Below, piece after piece: positions 26,326-35,277 of a stretch of DNA of 35,277 nt. The stretch is taken from assembly GCA_030535975.1 (NCBI GenBank), contig JAUNQW010000009.1, positions 6,896 to 42,172 of the forward strand, in the 5' to 3' direction. The first letter of the stretch is position 1. The number at the start of each line of letters is the position of its first letter. A program made the position numbers and the translations under genes. The stretch is from Atopococcus tabaci. Its GTDB lineage: Bacteria; Bacillota; Bacilli; Lactobacillales; Carnobacteriaceae_A. A model generated the notes under the pieces. The model ran no database searches, had not been told where the DNA came from, and saw only the letters and a list, made by a program, of their open reading frames with translations.

Positions 26326-27585
26326 TTACTCACGGATTTGACCGTTTCCTTGGATAGTATATTTATATGAAGTGAGAGCATCTACACCCATCGGTCCGCG
26401 AGCATGTAGTTTTTGAGTTGAAATTCCAATTTCTCCACCAAAACCAAAGACCTCACCATCAGTAAAGCGTGTGGAGGCATTGACATAAACAGATGACGCA
26501 TCAATGTCATTCATAAAGTCTTGAGCTACTTTATAGTTTGAAGTGACGATGGCTTCCGAATGGTTAGTAGTGTAAGTATTGATATGCTCAACAGCTTCTT
26601 CATAAGAAGAAACAACTTTAACAGCAAGAATCAAAGCCAGGTATTCTTCTGACCAATCTTCTTCAGTTGCTGCTTGGATATCACTATCTAAAGTCTGAGC
26701 TTTTTTATCCCCGCGGAGTTCTACTTTTAAATCTTTCAAAGGCTGTAAAATTTCTGCAAGGTGCAGACCTGCAAATTCTTCATCAATAACGAGAGTTTCA
26801 ATCGTATTGCATGTAGAAGGACGCTGAGTTTTAGCATTAATCAAAATATTTTTCGCCATATCCAAATCTGCTGATTTCTCAATATACAAATGGTCATTCC
26901 CGTCACCTGTTTGAATGACAGGAACATTGGCATTTTGAACAACTGCTTGGATCAGGCCGTGACTGCCTCGTGGAATTAAACAGTCTAAATACTCATTCAT
27001 ACGCATTAATTCATTTGAATACTTACGGTCACTGTCAGGAATGACTTGAACAGCTTCACTTGGAATGTCGGATTTAGTCAAACCATCTTTTAACGCTTTT
27101 TCAATGGCCAAGTTGCTGTTTAAAGCTTCTTTTCCTCCACGCAAAATAGTAGCATTACCAGATTTTAGACAAAGAGCAGAAGCGTCTGCAGTTACATTTG
27201 GTCGTGATTCGTAGATGATACCGATAACACCTAACGGAACCCGGCGTTTGGAAATGCGGAGTCCATTTTCAATGACCCACTCATCATCCGTCTTTGCGAC
27301 AGGGTCTGAAAAAGCTGCAATCTGTCGGATTCCATCTGCCATCCCCCCTACACGGTCTTCATTTAAGGTGAGTCGTTCAATCATATGTTCCTCTAACCCA
27401 TTGTCACGGGCAATTTCTTGGTCTTTTATATTGGCTGCAATGATTTTATCTTGCTGGTCGATTAAAGCATCAGCCATGGCATGAAGTGCTTGATTCTTTT
27501 CTTTTGCGGAAGCATGAGCTAACACCTTGCTGGCTTCTTTGGCTTTTTGTCCTAAAGTTAACATCTTTTGACTAATTTCTGTCAT
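26326..27585 (-). CDS. proA: Glutamate-5-semialdehyde dehydrogenase
   Basis: Reduces glutamyl-5-phosphate to glutamate-5-semialdehyde with NADPH, the second step of proline synthesis. 419 residues, normal length. The catalytic cysteine is Cys259 in RPSTCNTIETL. YESRPNVTADASALCLKSGN, near residue 125, is highly typical. One change from the usual pattern: the ETGxGNCH segment reads QTGDGNDH at about 225-232; that cysteine is not the catalytic one. AAAGGAG precedes the ATG, three bases after the proB stop codon. The two form one minus-strand operon. Confidence 0.96.
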   Translation of the reverse strand: MTEISQKMLTLGQKAKEASKVLAHASAKEKNQALHAMADALIDQQDKIIAANIKDQEIARDNGLEEHMIERLTLNEDRVGGMADGIRQIAAFSDPVAKTDDEWVIENGLRISKRRVPLGVIGIIYESRPNVTADASALCLKSGNATILRGGKEALNSNLAIEKALKDGLTKSDIPSEAVQVIPDSDRKYSNELMRMNEYLDCLIPRGSHGLIQAVVQNANVPVIQTGDGNDHLYIEKSADLDMAKNILINAKTQRPSTCNTIETLVIDEEFAGLHLAEILQPLKDLKVELRGDKKAQTLDSDIQAATEEDWSEEYLALILAVKVVSSYEEAVEHINTYTTNHSEAIVTSNYKVAQDFMNDIDASSVYVNASTRFTDGEVFGFGGEIGISTQKLHARGPMGVDALTSYKYTIQGNGQIRE

Positions 27586-27588
27586 TTA

Positions 27589-28395
27589 TTATTCTCCTTT
27601 ACTGAAAAGTGTTCCGATAGAATCACCATCAAGAATATCAAAAATACAAGATGGGTTTTCAGAACTGGCGATAATCATTTGAGCCCCGTAATCCAGCATG
27701 ATTTCGGCAGCATTTAATTTAGTAGTCATCCCGCCCTTAGAAAACTCCGAGCCTTTACCTGCGGCCATGTCATGGGTATCTTGGGTAATTTCAGTCACAT
27801 GATCAATGAGCCGGGCATCGGGGTTACTTGCAGGGTTATCGTCATATAAGCCGTCCACATCACTTAAAATAATGAGCAGGTCAGCATCGATTGTTTTGGC
27901 AACAACAGCAGAAAGTGTGTCATTGTCTCCAAACATCGTATAATGGTTCATCTCGTCTACGGAAACAGCGTCGTTCTCGTTAATGATAGGTAAGATTTTT
28001 AAGTCAAGTAATCGATTTAATGCGTTTTGCATATTTTCATATGAAACCGGGAAATCAATGACATCACGGGTAAATAAAATCTGGCCTACCGTTTGTCCGT
28101 AGGATGAAAAAAACTGGCTGTACAAGGTCATAAGTGTGGACTGACCAATTGAAGATAAGGCTTGCTGGTCGGGTATTTCTTTGGGGTATTCTTCTAATTT
28201 TAACAGACTTGATCCAACACCAATTGCTCCGGAAGTAACGAGTAACACTTCTTTGCCTTCCTGCATTAAAGATGAAATAACAAAAGCGATGCGATCCAGT
28301 TGTCGTAAATTGACCTGGTTGCTGTCTTTCATAATGGAGTTTGTTCCCACTTTAATGACTATGCGTTCTGCATTTTTTAATAATTCTCTAGACAT
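27589..28395 (-). CDS. proB: Glutamate 5-kinase, short form
   Basis: Phosphorylates glutamate to glutamyl-5-phosphate, the first and feedback-controlled step of proline synthesis. 268 residues: the amino-acid-kinase domain only, without the C-terminal PUA domain of the longer bacterial form. The N-terminal RIVIKVGTNS, the LLVTSGAIGVG segment, NENDAV and FGDNDTLSAVVA are conserved. AAGGGGG lies before the ATG. Divergent from pncB. A PutP-type symporter lies elsewhere in this window, so the cell can probably both make and import proline. Confidence 0.95.
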   Translation of the reverse strand: MSRELLKNAERIVIKVGTNSIMKDSNQVNLRQLDRIAFVISSLMQEGKEVLLVTSGAIGVGSSLLKLEEYPKEIPDQQALSSIGQSTLMTLYSQFFSSYGQTVGQILFTRDVIDFPVSYENMQNALNRLLDLKILPIINENDAVSVDEMNHYTMFGDNDTLSAVVAKTIDADLLIILSDVDGLYDDNPASNPDARLIDHVTEITQDTHDMAAGKGSEFSKGGMTTKLNAAEIMLDYGAQMIIASSENPSCIFDILDGDSIGTLFSKGE

Positions 28396-28423
28396 AAAGT
28401 ACCCCCTTGTGTATTAGAGACTT

Positions 28424-28453
28424 ATTATAGCAAATTTTACTAATAAATGCGAA
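28424..28453 (-). promoter_or_regulatory. proBA promoter
   Basis: Read on the minus strand: TTCGCA (28448-28453), an 18-base spacer and a perfect TATAAT (28424-28429), about 30 bases before the proB start. Confidence 0.6.
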
Positions 28454-28492
28454 AGTATTCTCAAGGTTCAGCCGGCTTATGGGAATGATAAT

Positions 28493-28522
28493 ATGGCATA
28501 ATTGAAAACTTAGTTGTATAAT
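28493..28522 (+). promoter_or_regulatory. pncB promoter
   Basis: ATGGCA (28493-28498), an 18-base spacer and a perfect TATAAT (28517-28522). It lies about 40 bases before the chosen start; the ATG at 28524 would be too close to the -10 to be translated. Confidence 0.55.
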
Positions 28523-28562
28523 CATGAATAACAAGTATTCAATTATGCCAGGAGGTACGTTG

Positions 28563-30035
28563 ATGGAAAACATAACATATTCAGATGACAGCTTAGCTCT
28601 GCATACAGATTTATATGAAATAAATATGATGGAGACATATTGGCGTCAGGGAAAAGAAAAGAAACGTGCAGTTTTTGAACTTTATTACCGCAGTGAGCCT
28701 TTCGGCATGGGTTATACCGTTTTTGCCGGACTTGAAAGGGTTATTGAATATATTAAAGGACTCACATTCACTGAATCCGATATTGCATATTTACGCAGCT
28801 TAAATTTTAAGGAAGATTTTTTAGATTATTTATCTGCCTGGAAATTTAGAGGAACGATACGTTCTTTCAAAGAAGGGGAAATTGCCTTTGCCAATGAGCC
28901 TCTGATTCAGGTAGAAGGTCCTATCATGGACTGCCAGCTGATTGAAACGGCCATTCTGAATATGGTTAATTTTCAGACTTTGATCGCAACAAAAGCCGCT
29001 CAGATTGTGACTGTAGCTGGCGGCGATCCTGTCTTGGAGTTTGGAGCAAGACGGGCTCAAGAATTGGATGCCGCTCTCTGGGGTGCCCGTTCAACCTATA
29101 TTAGTGGGGTAGGTTCGACAAGTAATGTCAGAGCGGCTAAATGTTTTGGTATTCCAGCCAGTGGAACACATGCTCATGCTCTTATTCAGGCTTATCGAAA
29201 TGAGTATGAAGCTTTTAAGGCTTATGCTGAAACCCATGAAGATTGTGTTTTCTTAGTCGATACCTATGATACAATCCACTCAGGTGTTCCGAATGCCATT
29301 AAGGTCGTGGAAGAAATGGGTGACAAAATCAACTTTATTGGAGTCCGTTTAGACAGCGGGGATCTTTCTTATTTATCTAAAAATGTTCGTAAACAGTTGG
29401 ATGACGCGGGTTATGAAGATGCTCTCATTTTTGCTTCTAATGATTTAAATGAAGAGACTATCATGAACTTGAAAATGCAAGGCGCTAAAATCGATGTCTG
29501 GGGAGTTGGGACGAAGATGATTACAGCCTATGACCAGCCTGCCTTAGGCGGGGTCTATAAATTAGTGGCTATCGAGGGAGAAGACGGCAAGCTGTATGAC
29601 ACTCTTAAGCTGACTGCTAATGTTGATAAAATCACTACACCGGCTAAAAAACAAGTCTGGAGAATTATCAATAATGAAACCAAAAAATCTGAAGGAGACC
29701 AGGTTTGTGTACATGATGAGCGACCAGATTTAGAAGAAGAATTGTTCATGTTCCATCCTAAGCACACTTATATTAATAAAACTGTAAAAAACTTCACAGC
29801 ACGTCCGCTTTTACATGATGTTTTTGTAGATGGGCAATACGTATACGATCAGCCTGGTCTGGAAGAGATAAGAGCTTACCGTGAAATAAGCCAGTCCGAT
29901 TTATGGGAGGAACATTTACGGATCTTAAACCCTGAACCTTATCCTGTAGACCTGTCACAAAAATTGTACGACCGAAAAATTAATACGATTGAAAAATATA
30001 AAAATATTGATTATGTATCTAATGTAGATTTTTAA
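28563..30035 (+). CDS. pncB: Nicotinate phosphoribosyltransferase
   Basis: Joins nicotinate to PRPP to give nicotinate mononucleotide in NAD salvage (Preiss-Handler route). 490 residues from the ATG at 28563, eight bases after CCAGGAGG. FGARRAQ at 160-166, the phosphoribosyl-binding GTHAHA at 201-206 and GVRLDSGDL further on are family hallmarks. The open frame extends to an ATG at 28524, which lies two bases from the -10 hexamer and upstream of the ribosome binding site, so it is rejected. nadE follows after 21 bases; the pair makes NAD from nicotinate, with nadD elsewhere. Confidence 0.95.
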   Translation: MENITYSDDSLALHTDLYEINMMETYWRQGKEKKRAVFELYYRSEPFGMGYTVFAGLERVIEYIKGLTFTESDIAYLRSLNFKEDFLDYLSAWKFRGTIRSFKEGEIAFANEPLIQVEGPIMDCQLIETAILNMVNFQTLIATKAAQIVTVAGGDPVLEFGARRAQELDAALWGARSTYISGVGSTSNVRAAKCFGIPASGTHAHALIQAYRNEYEAFKAYAETHEDCVFLVDTYDTIHSGVPNAIKVVEEMGDKINFIGVRLDSGDLSYLSKNVRKQLDDAGYEDALIFASNDLNEETIMNLKMQGAKIDVWGVGTKMITAYDQPALGGVYKLVAIEGEDGKLYDTLKLTANVDKITTPAKKQVWRIINNETKKSEGDQVCVHDERPDLEEELFMFHPKHTYINKTVKNFTARPLLHDVFVDGQYVYDQPGLEEIRAYREISQSDLWEEHLRILNPEPYPVDLSQKLYDRKINTIEKYKNIDYVSNVDF

Positions 30036-30056
30036 GATATAGAGGAGAGTTTTGCA

Positions 30057-30890
30057 TTGAACGAGTTACAAGAAAAAATTATTAAGGAAATGGGCGTTAA
30101 GCCGACGATAAATGCCTCTGAAGAAATAGAGAAGAGCATAAAATTTATTAAGGCCTATTTTATGAAGCATCCTTTTCTTAAAACAAGTGTTCTGGGAATC
30201 AGCGGGGGCCAAGATTCAACCTTGGTGGGGAAATTAGCTCAGATGGCGATGGAAGAATTACGTCTTGAAACAGGAAATGCAGATTATCAATTCATTGCCG
30301 TAGTTTTACCTTATGGGCAGCAACAGGATGGATCTGATGTAGAGGATGCGATGTCTTGGATTCGACCGGATATCCGCATAGATGTCAATATCAAAGACTC
30401 TGTAGATACTTTAGTCGAAGGCATGGAAGAAAATGAGAAAATAAAAATTTCTGACTTTAATAAAGGAAACATCAAGGCTCGAACACGAATGATGGTGCAG
30501 TTTGCTTTGGCAGGCGATCACCAGGGAATCGTACTTGGGACGGATCATGCTGCAGAAAATATAGTGGGTTTCTTTACCAAGTTTGGAGATGGTGCAGCGG
30601 ATTTAATGCCTATTTTCCGATTAAACAAGCGTCAAGGTCAGATCCTTTTAGAAGAACTGGGTGCACCCCGCCACTTAATTTATAAAATCCCCACTGCTGA
30701 TTTAGAAGACGGTCAGCCGATGCAAGCTGATGAGGATGTTCTGGGTGTTTCTTATCAAGCGATTGATGATTATCTTGAAGGTAAAAAAATAGAAGATAAC
30801 GATCGAATGACGATTGAAAAACTTTATAATAATTCTAAGCATAAACGCCATCTGCCCATTACCATATTTGATGATTTTTGGAAAGAATGA
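30057..30890 (+). CDS. nadE: NAD synthetase, ammonia-dependent
   Basis: Amidates nicotinate adenine dinucleotide to NAD, the last step of the pathway. 277 residues, the short ammonia-dependent type without a glutaminase domain. The ATP-pyrophosphatase loop SGGQDST is at 49-55; [25 protein letters not shown] (marked at about 162-186) and the C-terminal [13 protein letters not shown] are conserved. The start is a TTG with AGAGGAGAG eight bases upstream. Co-transcribed with pncB. Confidence 0.95.
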   Translation: MNELQEKIIKEMGVKPTINASEEIEKSIKFIKAYFMKHPFLKTSVLGISGGQDSTLVGKLAQMAMEELRLETGNADYQFIAVVLPYGQQQDGSDVEDAMSWIRPDIRIDVNIKDSVDTLVEGMEENEKIKISDFNKGNIKARTRMMVQFALAGDHQGIVLGTDHAAENIVGFFTKFGDGAADLMPIFRLNKRQGQILLEELGAPRHLIYKIPTADLEDGQPMQADEDVLGVSYQAIDDYLEGKKIEDNDRMTIEKLYNNSKHKRHLPITIFDDFWKE

Positions 30891-30904
30891 CTTGACTAAA
30901 TTTG

Positions 30905-30933
30905 TTTACATATCCTGACTCAAGTTGTAAGAT
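30905..30933 (+). promoter_or_regulatory. nagB promoter
   Basis: TTTACA (30905-30910), a 17-base spacer and TAAGAT (30928-30933), about 40 bases before the nagB start. No catabolite-response element was recognised. Confidence 0.55.
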
Positions 30934-30973
30934 AGTAAAGTGTCATTTCTTTGTAACTAGAGAGGAGAAAACT

Positions 30974-31678
30974 ATGCAAGTCATAGTCGTTAAAGATAGT
31001 CATGAAGGTGGGAAAAAAGCCTTTGAAATTATTGAAAAAATGATGAAAGAGGATGAAGTGAATTGTATCGGCCTGGCGACAGGATCGACACCAATCACTC
31101 TTTATCAAGAAATGGTTAATAGCTCCTTGGACTTTTCTGATAAAGTTTCTGTTAATTTGGATGAATATTGTGGCTTAGAAGAGAATCACCCCCAAAGCTA
31201 TCATTACTTTATGCAAGAGCATCTGCTCAACCATAAGCCGTTTAAAAAATCTTACGTTCCAGATGGTATGAAGGATCCAGATGAAGCTATCAAAGAGTAC
31301 GATGATATCTTAGAAAACTGCCCGATTGATATCCAGATTTTAGGTATTGGAGAAAATGGGCATGTGGGATTTAATGAGCCCGGTACAAGTTTTGCTGCTA
31401 AAACTCATTTAGCGGAGTTATCAGAAAGTACTATTGAAGCTAATAGTAGATTCTTTAATGGTAATGAAGAAGTTCCTAAAACAGCTATTACTATGGGTAT
31501 TAAATCCATCTGTGATGCAAAAGCAATTGTTTTACTAGCCTATGGAAAATCCAAGGCAGAAGCTATCGCAGCTACTGTAGAGGGGCCGGTGACTGAAGAA
31601 GTACCAGCATCGTCCTTGCAAAACCATCCAAACATTTTTGTTATTATTGATGAAGATGCAGCAGCGAAACTTAAATAA
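30974..31678 (+). CDS. nagB: Glucosamine-6-phosphate deaminase
   Basis: Converts glucosamine-6-phosphate to fructose-6-phosphate and ammonia in amino-sugar breakdown. 234 residues, the short Gram-positive form. ATGSTP at about 35-40 binds the phosphate, NLDEYCGL holds the expected general base Asp63 (with Glu64), and GENGHVGFNEPG carries His130 and Glu135. GAGGAG precedes the ATG at 30974; an upstream in-frame codon at 30902 lies before the promoter. Monocistronic, with its own promoter and terminator. It opposes the direction in which glmM, at the start of the window, draws on glucosamine-6-phosphate. Confidence 0.95.
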   Translation: MQVIVVKDSHEGGKKAFEIIEKMMKEDEVNCIGLATGSTPITLYQEMVNSSLDFSDKVSVNLDEYCGLEENHPQSYHYFMQEHLLNHKPFKKSYVPDGMKDPDEAIKEYDDILENCPIDIQILGIGENGHVGFNEPGTSFAAKTHLAELSESTIEANSRFFNGNEEVPKTAITMGIKSICDAKAIVLLAYGKSKAEAIAATVEGPVTEEVPASSLQNHPNIFVIIDEDAAAKLK

Positions 31679-31681
31679 TCT

Positions 31682-31715
31682 AAAAAAATGCTTTCATTAT
31701 CGAAAGCATTTTTTT
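31682..31715. terminator. Bidirectional terminator after nagB
   Basis: AAAAAAATGCTTTC (31682-31695) pairs with GAAAGCATTTTTTT (31702-31715) around a six-base loop. It also ends the convergent LCP gene. Confidence 0.9.
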
Positions 31716-31732
31716 ATTTTAAATGGATCTCT

Positions 31733-33034
31733 TTATTGGTTGGGCTTAGAGTCTATCCTGTCTTCTTCAGGGGAACGATATTCATCAGAAAATCCAGATG
31801 AATCATCAGCGGGTTCATTAGACGAATTGGGTAATAAAAACTCACTGTCCATAGGATCAGGAGAATCATCTGCTTGATCGATAGATTCAGGATCTGCTAA
31901 TTCAGTTAATCCTAATTCCTCTATAGCATTGTCGCTGTAAAATGGGAAACCATCGATATAATTATCAAAATCTTTACTTAATTCAAATTCAAAATCTTCA
32001 GCGTTTAGGTGATTTTGTAAAGATTCACGGAGTTCTTTTAATGAAAAGAAGTCTAAATCATAAATATAAACTTCTAAAGCATAATGAGGGAAGAAAACAT
32101 ATTGATCTTCGCCCTCAATTGTTAATTTATCTATATCACTGGCCGCTTGTCTGTAATTAGAAAAAATAGTTTGCGCTTGATTTGATGTCACGCTGGTCTC
32201 TATGTTTTGTCCAAGAGCAGATATGATTTCTTTATAGTTATTGAAACTGTCGAATCTTAACAGACGGCTAATCAAAGATTCAATAATCTGCTGCTGGCGT
32301 TTTTGACGGCCGAAATCTCCCTCAGGATCTTCTTTTCTCATCCGGGCATAACCTAGTGCTTCACGCCCATCGAGGATGTGTCTGCCTTCAGCAATTTCCT
32401 GAATTTCCCCAGTCTTATCATCTTTAATACTAAAAGCCATATCTGATTCTATTTCGACGCCGTTGACAGCGTCAACGAGAGCTACGAGGCCTTCAAAATT
32501 CATAATAGCATAGCTGTCTATAGGAATTTTCAGCAGATCCTCTACAGAAGTAGTTAAGTAAGGGATGTAGCCATAGACATAGGTTGAATTAATCTTGTCC
32601 GGGATATAATCTGAAGTGCCGGGGAGGGTAATTAAAGTGTCTCTCGGTATGGAAACAATTTTAGCGTCTTTTGTTTGAGGATTCACAGTGACTACCATAA
32701 TGGTGTCTGCTCGCCCTCGTGAATCCTCACTAATCCGTTCATCTGTTCCAATAAGTAAGATTGAAAAGGGTTCTTGGCTATTTAATTTCTGACCGAAAGC
32801 CGATACATTTTCCCTCAACAATTTATGCTCAGGTTGTATTTGCTGAAAGAAGTTAACAATTTCATATGTTGCTAGTCCATTAAAAATACCCATAATAAAG
32901 AAAAACAAAGCAAAGAATATAAACACAAATTTGCGTAAAGTTTTATTTCCAGCTGAATTCTTATTTGCTTTTTTCTTTTTTCTTGTTACCCGACTTAATG
33001 GGGCGCTCTTCTGCTTAGAGCCGCTTTTTCTCAT
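31733..33034 (-). CDS. LytR-CpsA-Psr family cell-wall glycopolymer ligase
   Basis: LCP proteins attach wall teichoic acid or capsular polymers to peptidoglycan outside the membrane. The 433-residue protein has a strongly basic cytoplasmic N-terminus (about 1-34), one membrane segment at 35-56 and then the extracellular LCP domain. That domain has LLIGTDER, RGRADTIMVV, SIPRDT and the late GYARMRKEDPEGDFGRQKRQQ (marked), whose arginines bind the lipid pyrophosphate. The last 60 residues are acidic and Ser/Pro/Asp-rich, probably a disordered tail. A TTG at 33067 lacks a binding site; AAGGTG eight bases before the ATG at 33034 decides the start. The exact substrate cannot be told. Confidence 0.9.
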   Translation of the reverse strand: MRKSGSKQKSAPLSRVTRKKKKANKNSAGNKTLRKFVFIFFALFFFIMGIFNGLATYEIVNFFQQIQPEHKLLRENVSAFGQKLNSQEPFSILLIGTDERISEDSRGRADTIMVVTVNPQTKDAKIVSIPRDTLITLPGTSDYIPDKINSTYVYGYIPYLTTSVEDLLKIPIDSYAIMNFEGLVALVDAVNGVEIESDMAFSIKDDKTGEIQEIAEGRHILDGREALGYARMRKEDPEGDFGRQKRQQQIIESLISRLLRFDSFNNYKEIISALGQNIETSVTSNQAQTIFSNYRQAASDIDKLTIEGEDQYVFFPHYALEVYIYDLDFFSLKELRESLQNHLNAEDFEFELSKDFDNYIDGFPFYSDNAIEELGLTELADPESIDQADDSPDPMDSEFLLPNSSNEPADDSSGFSDEYRSPEEDRIDSKPNQ

Positions 33035-33125
33035 ACTCTTCACCTTGCCTCGCTTTTCATCTGTCAACTAAACTCTATCCTAGTCTGCTTTCTAATTCAA
33101 TATAAAAAGTGTTGGAAAATACAAA

Positions 33126-33764
33126 CTAGTTTTCTTGGTCAATTTCAATATAAGCCTGCTGCCCGCTTTCGATGATTCCTTGTCCAGATGTTAAGTTCAT
33201 AGCAAATGAATGGAAAGATTCTATTTCGTCTATTTCTACATAACATATGAAAGTAACATTTTCTAAATATTTTATTTCCTCTAATACAAAAACAGATTGA
33301 CGAATTTCATTTTCTATTCGCCCACTGGAAGCATAATCACTGGTGAGACGTATTTCTTGGAGTAAACGTCTTTCAACAACTCCAAGCTTATTGATGGTTT
33401 CATTCACTACTCCGCCATACGCACGAATTAAACCTCCGGCCCCTAATAACTTCCCCCCAAAATACCGGGTAACAACGGCAGTTATATTTTTAAGCTCTCT
33501 TCTTCTGAAAATTTCTAACATAGGGACTCCTGCTGTGCCAGTAGGTTCTCCATCATCGTGGGCACGTTGAATTTCATCATTTTGACCTATTTGATAGGCA
33601 GAACAATTATGGGTGGCATCAGCATACTTTTCTTTGACTTCATTGATAAAGGCTTTGGCATCTTCTTCTGTTTCCGTTCTTCTTATTTCACAAATAAACC
33701 GAGATTTATCTATCTCACTCTCGTAAATACCATTCTTTTTGATTGTCCGATATGATTTTAACAT
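33126..33764 (-). CDS. YigZ/IMPACT family protein
   Basis: A conserved two-domain protein of the UPF0029/IMPACT family, 212 residues. The diagnostic segments are HDDGEPTGTAGVPML and VVTRYFGGKLLGAGGLIRAYGG in the N-terminal domain (marked only), followed by a small ferredoxin-like C-terminal domain. The eukaryotic relative IMPACT regulates the Gcn2 kinase; the bacterial role is unknown, perhaps linked to translation. GAAGGTGAT precedes the ATG. It is divergent from comFA across 105 bases, a neighbour pair common in Firmicutes. Confidence 0.92.
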   Translation of the reverse strand: MLKSYRTIKKNGIYESEIDKSRFICEIRRTETEEDAKAFINEVKEKYADATHNCSAYQIGQNDEIQRAHDDGEPTGTAGVPMLEIFRRRELKNITAVVTRYFGGKLLGAGGLIRAYGGVVNETINKLGVVERRLLQEIRLTSDYASSGRIENEIRQSVFVLEEIKYLENVTFICYVEIDEIESFHSFAMNLTSGQGIIESGQQAYIEIDQEN

Positions 33765-33869
33765 TTTATCACCTTCTTTTGTATTGTAGCTTATTAATTT
33801 GAGTAATTATACAGTAAAAAGGAAAATATATAGATAGAATTGCGTATATTTTATAGTAGGAGGGGTGGG

Positions 33870-35225
33870 ATGATGAGGAAATTACTTTATGGTCGTGCAG
33901 TAACTCAGGAAGAAATCGGTAGGGATCGACTGAATCTTTTAGCCGCAGAAGATCTCGAAAGTTTCCCTGCTTTGAGGAATACCAATCATACTATTCAGTG
34001 TTTAAGGTGTGGAAATGATCGAAGGAGTGATTTTTCAAACATTCCTTGTTCCTGCGGTGAAAATTGTATCTATTGTTTATCATGTATGCAGATGGGGCAG
34101 CTGCGGCTATGTACTAAATTATGGCATCTCGAGGAAAAGAATGATTTCTCCCATATAAAAAATCCCGTCCTGACTTGGCAGGGAGCTTTATCACCACAAC
34201 AGGCTGAAGCTTCTCAAGCTATTATTTATTCTATTAAAAACAATGAAAAACGATTGATTTGGGCAGTAGCTGGAGCCGGAAAAACAGAAATGCTATTTGA
34301 AGGAATTGCTTATGCTCTAAATAAAAAAAAGCGGGTCTGTTTAGCGTCCCCAAGAATAGACGTGTGCTTAGAATTAATGCCGCGACTAAAACAGGCCTTT
34401 GCCAACGTAGATTTCATCACACTTTATGGAGGGATGACAGAAGGTTACCGCTATACGCAAATGGTTCTGGCTACTACCCACCAGCTCTTACGCTTTAAGG
34501 ATGCTTTTGATGTCCTTATTATTGATGAAATAGATGCTTTCCCTTATCGAGATAATAAAAGCCTGTACTATGCGACAGAAAGAGCACGTAAAAAAAGTTC
34601 AACTTTAATTTATTTAACTGCTACTCCAGATCAGAAGATGCAAGATTCTGTCAAACAAGAGAAGCTGGCAGCCAGCATACTCCCAGCCAGGTATCATGGA
34701 CACGCTTTACCAGAGCCTCGTTTAGTTTGGTCGGGAAACTGGTCTCGGCAAGTTCTTAAATATCCCCAGAAATCTAAAATTATAAAAATCATGCAAGAAA
34801 AACTGGACAAAAAGTGCAAGTTTTTAGTTTTTGTACCTAATATAAAATGGATGCACCAGTTTGAAGAAATCTGTAAAAATATTTTCTCGACCCATATTTT
34901 TACCAGTGTCTATTCTCAAGACAGTAAACGTAAGGAAAAGGTAATGGCTATGCGAGAAGACAAGTTAGATTTTTTAATAACTACAACGATATTAGAAAGG
35001 GGAGTAACTTTCAAGAATATCGATGTTTTAGTTATTGGATCGGAAGAGAGAATTTATACTGAGTCTGCTCTTGTGCAGATTGCAGGGAGGGCAGGTAGAA
35101 GTGCGGAGTATCCTAAAGGAGATGTTATCTTTTTCCATTATGGTCAAAGTAAAGCCATGAAATCCTCTGTTAGACAAATACGCCAGATGAATGACTTAGC
35201 TAGAAAGAGAGGTTTAATCAATTGA
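33870..35225 (+). CDS. comFA: Competence DNA helicase ComFA
   Basis: ATP-driven helicase-like motor that helps draw single-stranded DNA into the cytoplasm during natural transformation. 451 residues from the ATG at 33870, or 450 from the adjacent ATG at 33873, which has better spacing from AGGAGGGG. The N-terminal zinc-binding region holds cysteines at 44, 47, 60, 62, 66, 69 and 72. The Walker A GAGKTE is at 135-140, the DEAD-type Walker B DEID at 219-222, then YLTATPD and, in the second RecA domain, TTTILERGVTF and QIAGRAGRS. The stop overlaps comFC by one base. No ComK- or ComX-type box was recognised in the 105 bases upstream. Confidence 0.94.
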   Translation: MMRKLLYGRAVTQEEIGRDRLNLLAAEDLESFPALRNTNHTIQCLRCGNDRRSDFSNIPCSCGENCIYCLSCMQMGQLRLCTKLWHLEEKNDFSHIKNPVLTWQGALSPQQAEASQAIIYSIKNNEKRLIWAVAGAGKTEMLFEGIAYALNKKKRVCLASPRIDVCLELMPRLKQAFANVDFITLYGGMTEGYRYTQMVLATTHQLLRFKDAFDVLIIDEIDAFPYRDNKSLYYATERARKKSSTLIYLTATPDQKMQDSVKQEKLAASILPARYHGHALPEPRLVWSGNWSRQVLKYPQKSKIIKIMQEKLDKKCKFLVFVPNIKWMHQFEEICKNIFSTHIFTSVYSQDSKRKEKVMAMREDKLDFLITTTILERGVTFKNIDVLVIGSEERIYTESALVQIAGRAGRSAEYPKGDVIFFHYGQSKAMKSSVRQIRQMNDLARKRGLIN

Positions 35226-35277
35226 TGAAGTGTATGTGGTGCAGAAAAAAATTACATTATCAACTGACTCCGTCCTC
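35225..35277 (+). CDS. comFC: Start of comFC (partial, cut by window end)
   Basis: An ATG overlaps the comFA stop as TGATG. The first 17 codons read MKCMWCRKKLHYQLTPS, with the CxxC of the N-terminal zinc finger typical of ComFC/GntX phosphoribosyltransferase-like proteins. Its position directly after comFA agrees. The rest lies outside the window. Confidence 0.75.
   Translation, partial: MKCMWCRKKLHYQLTPS

Noticed and set aside
30902-30973. 24-codon extension of nagB
   Set aside because: It contains the likely promoter hexamers, and GAGGAG lies directly before the ATG at 30974.

Overview
The window is about 35.3 kb of low-G+C Gram-positive (Firmicutes) chromosome. AGGAGG-type ribosome binding sites, frequent TTG starts, U-rich intrinsic terminators, a methionine T-box, an HrcA/CIRCE-like groE promoter and the order tsaB-rimI-tsaD / ABC-F / rex / CPBP / groESL all point to Lactobacillales. 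The lineage could be Aerococcaceae, Carnobacteriaceae or Enterococcaceae, but the sequence alone does not decide. There is no rRNA, tRNA, CRISPR array, insertion sequence or prophage. Nearly all of it is housekeeping DNA, with one unusual corrinoid methyl-transfer cluster.

Layout. 1-2.9 kb: glmM and a first O-acetylhomoserine sulfhydrylase. 2.9-3.6 kb: a YugP-type membrane zinc peptidase on the minus strand. 3.8-7.8 kb: a tightly overlapping operon for the tRNA t6A modification proteins TsaB and TsaD, two RimI-type acetyltransferases and, as last gene, a RACo-like ASKHA protein whose nucleotide-binding motifs are worn away. 7.85-12.1 kb: an ABC-F ATPase, rex, then a minus-strand operon xpt-CPBP-small membrane protein. 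12.3-16 kb: groES-groEL behind an imperfect CIRCE, hslO (Hsp33) and a uracil-DNA-glycosylase-fold protein. 16.1-18.6 kb: purH and a prephenate dehydrogenase. 18.8-20.4 kb: a PutP-type sodium/solute symporter.

20.4-26.1 kb is the most interesting part. It holds a corrinoid protein, a small cysteine-free UroD-fold protein, an MtaA-like methyltransferase with an intact His-x-Cys...Cys zinc site, and a RACo-like corrinoid reactivator with no iron-sulfur domain. A methionine T-box and a second O-acetylhomoserine sulfhydrylase follow directly. No MttB-, MtaB- or MtrH-type partner and no metE/metH is present. I infer, without proof, that the cluster methylates a thiol, possibly the homocysteine made by the sulfhydrylase. 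Both key families also have a degenerate copy in the window: the UroD-like protein beside the MtaA-like enzyme, and the RACo-like protein in the t6A operon.

26.3-35.3 kb: proBA on the minus strand; pncB and nadE for NAD salvage; nagB; an LCP-family cell-wall ligase and a YigZ/IMPACT protein on the minus strand; then comFA and the first 17 codons of comFC, cut by the window edge.

Where an upstream in-frame codon lacked a ribosome binding site, I moved the start to the codon that has one; the reason is given in each entry.
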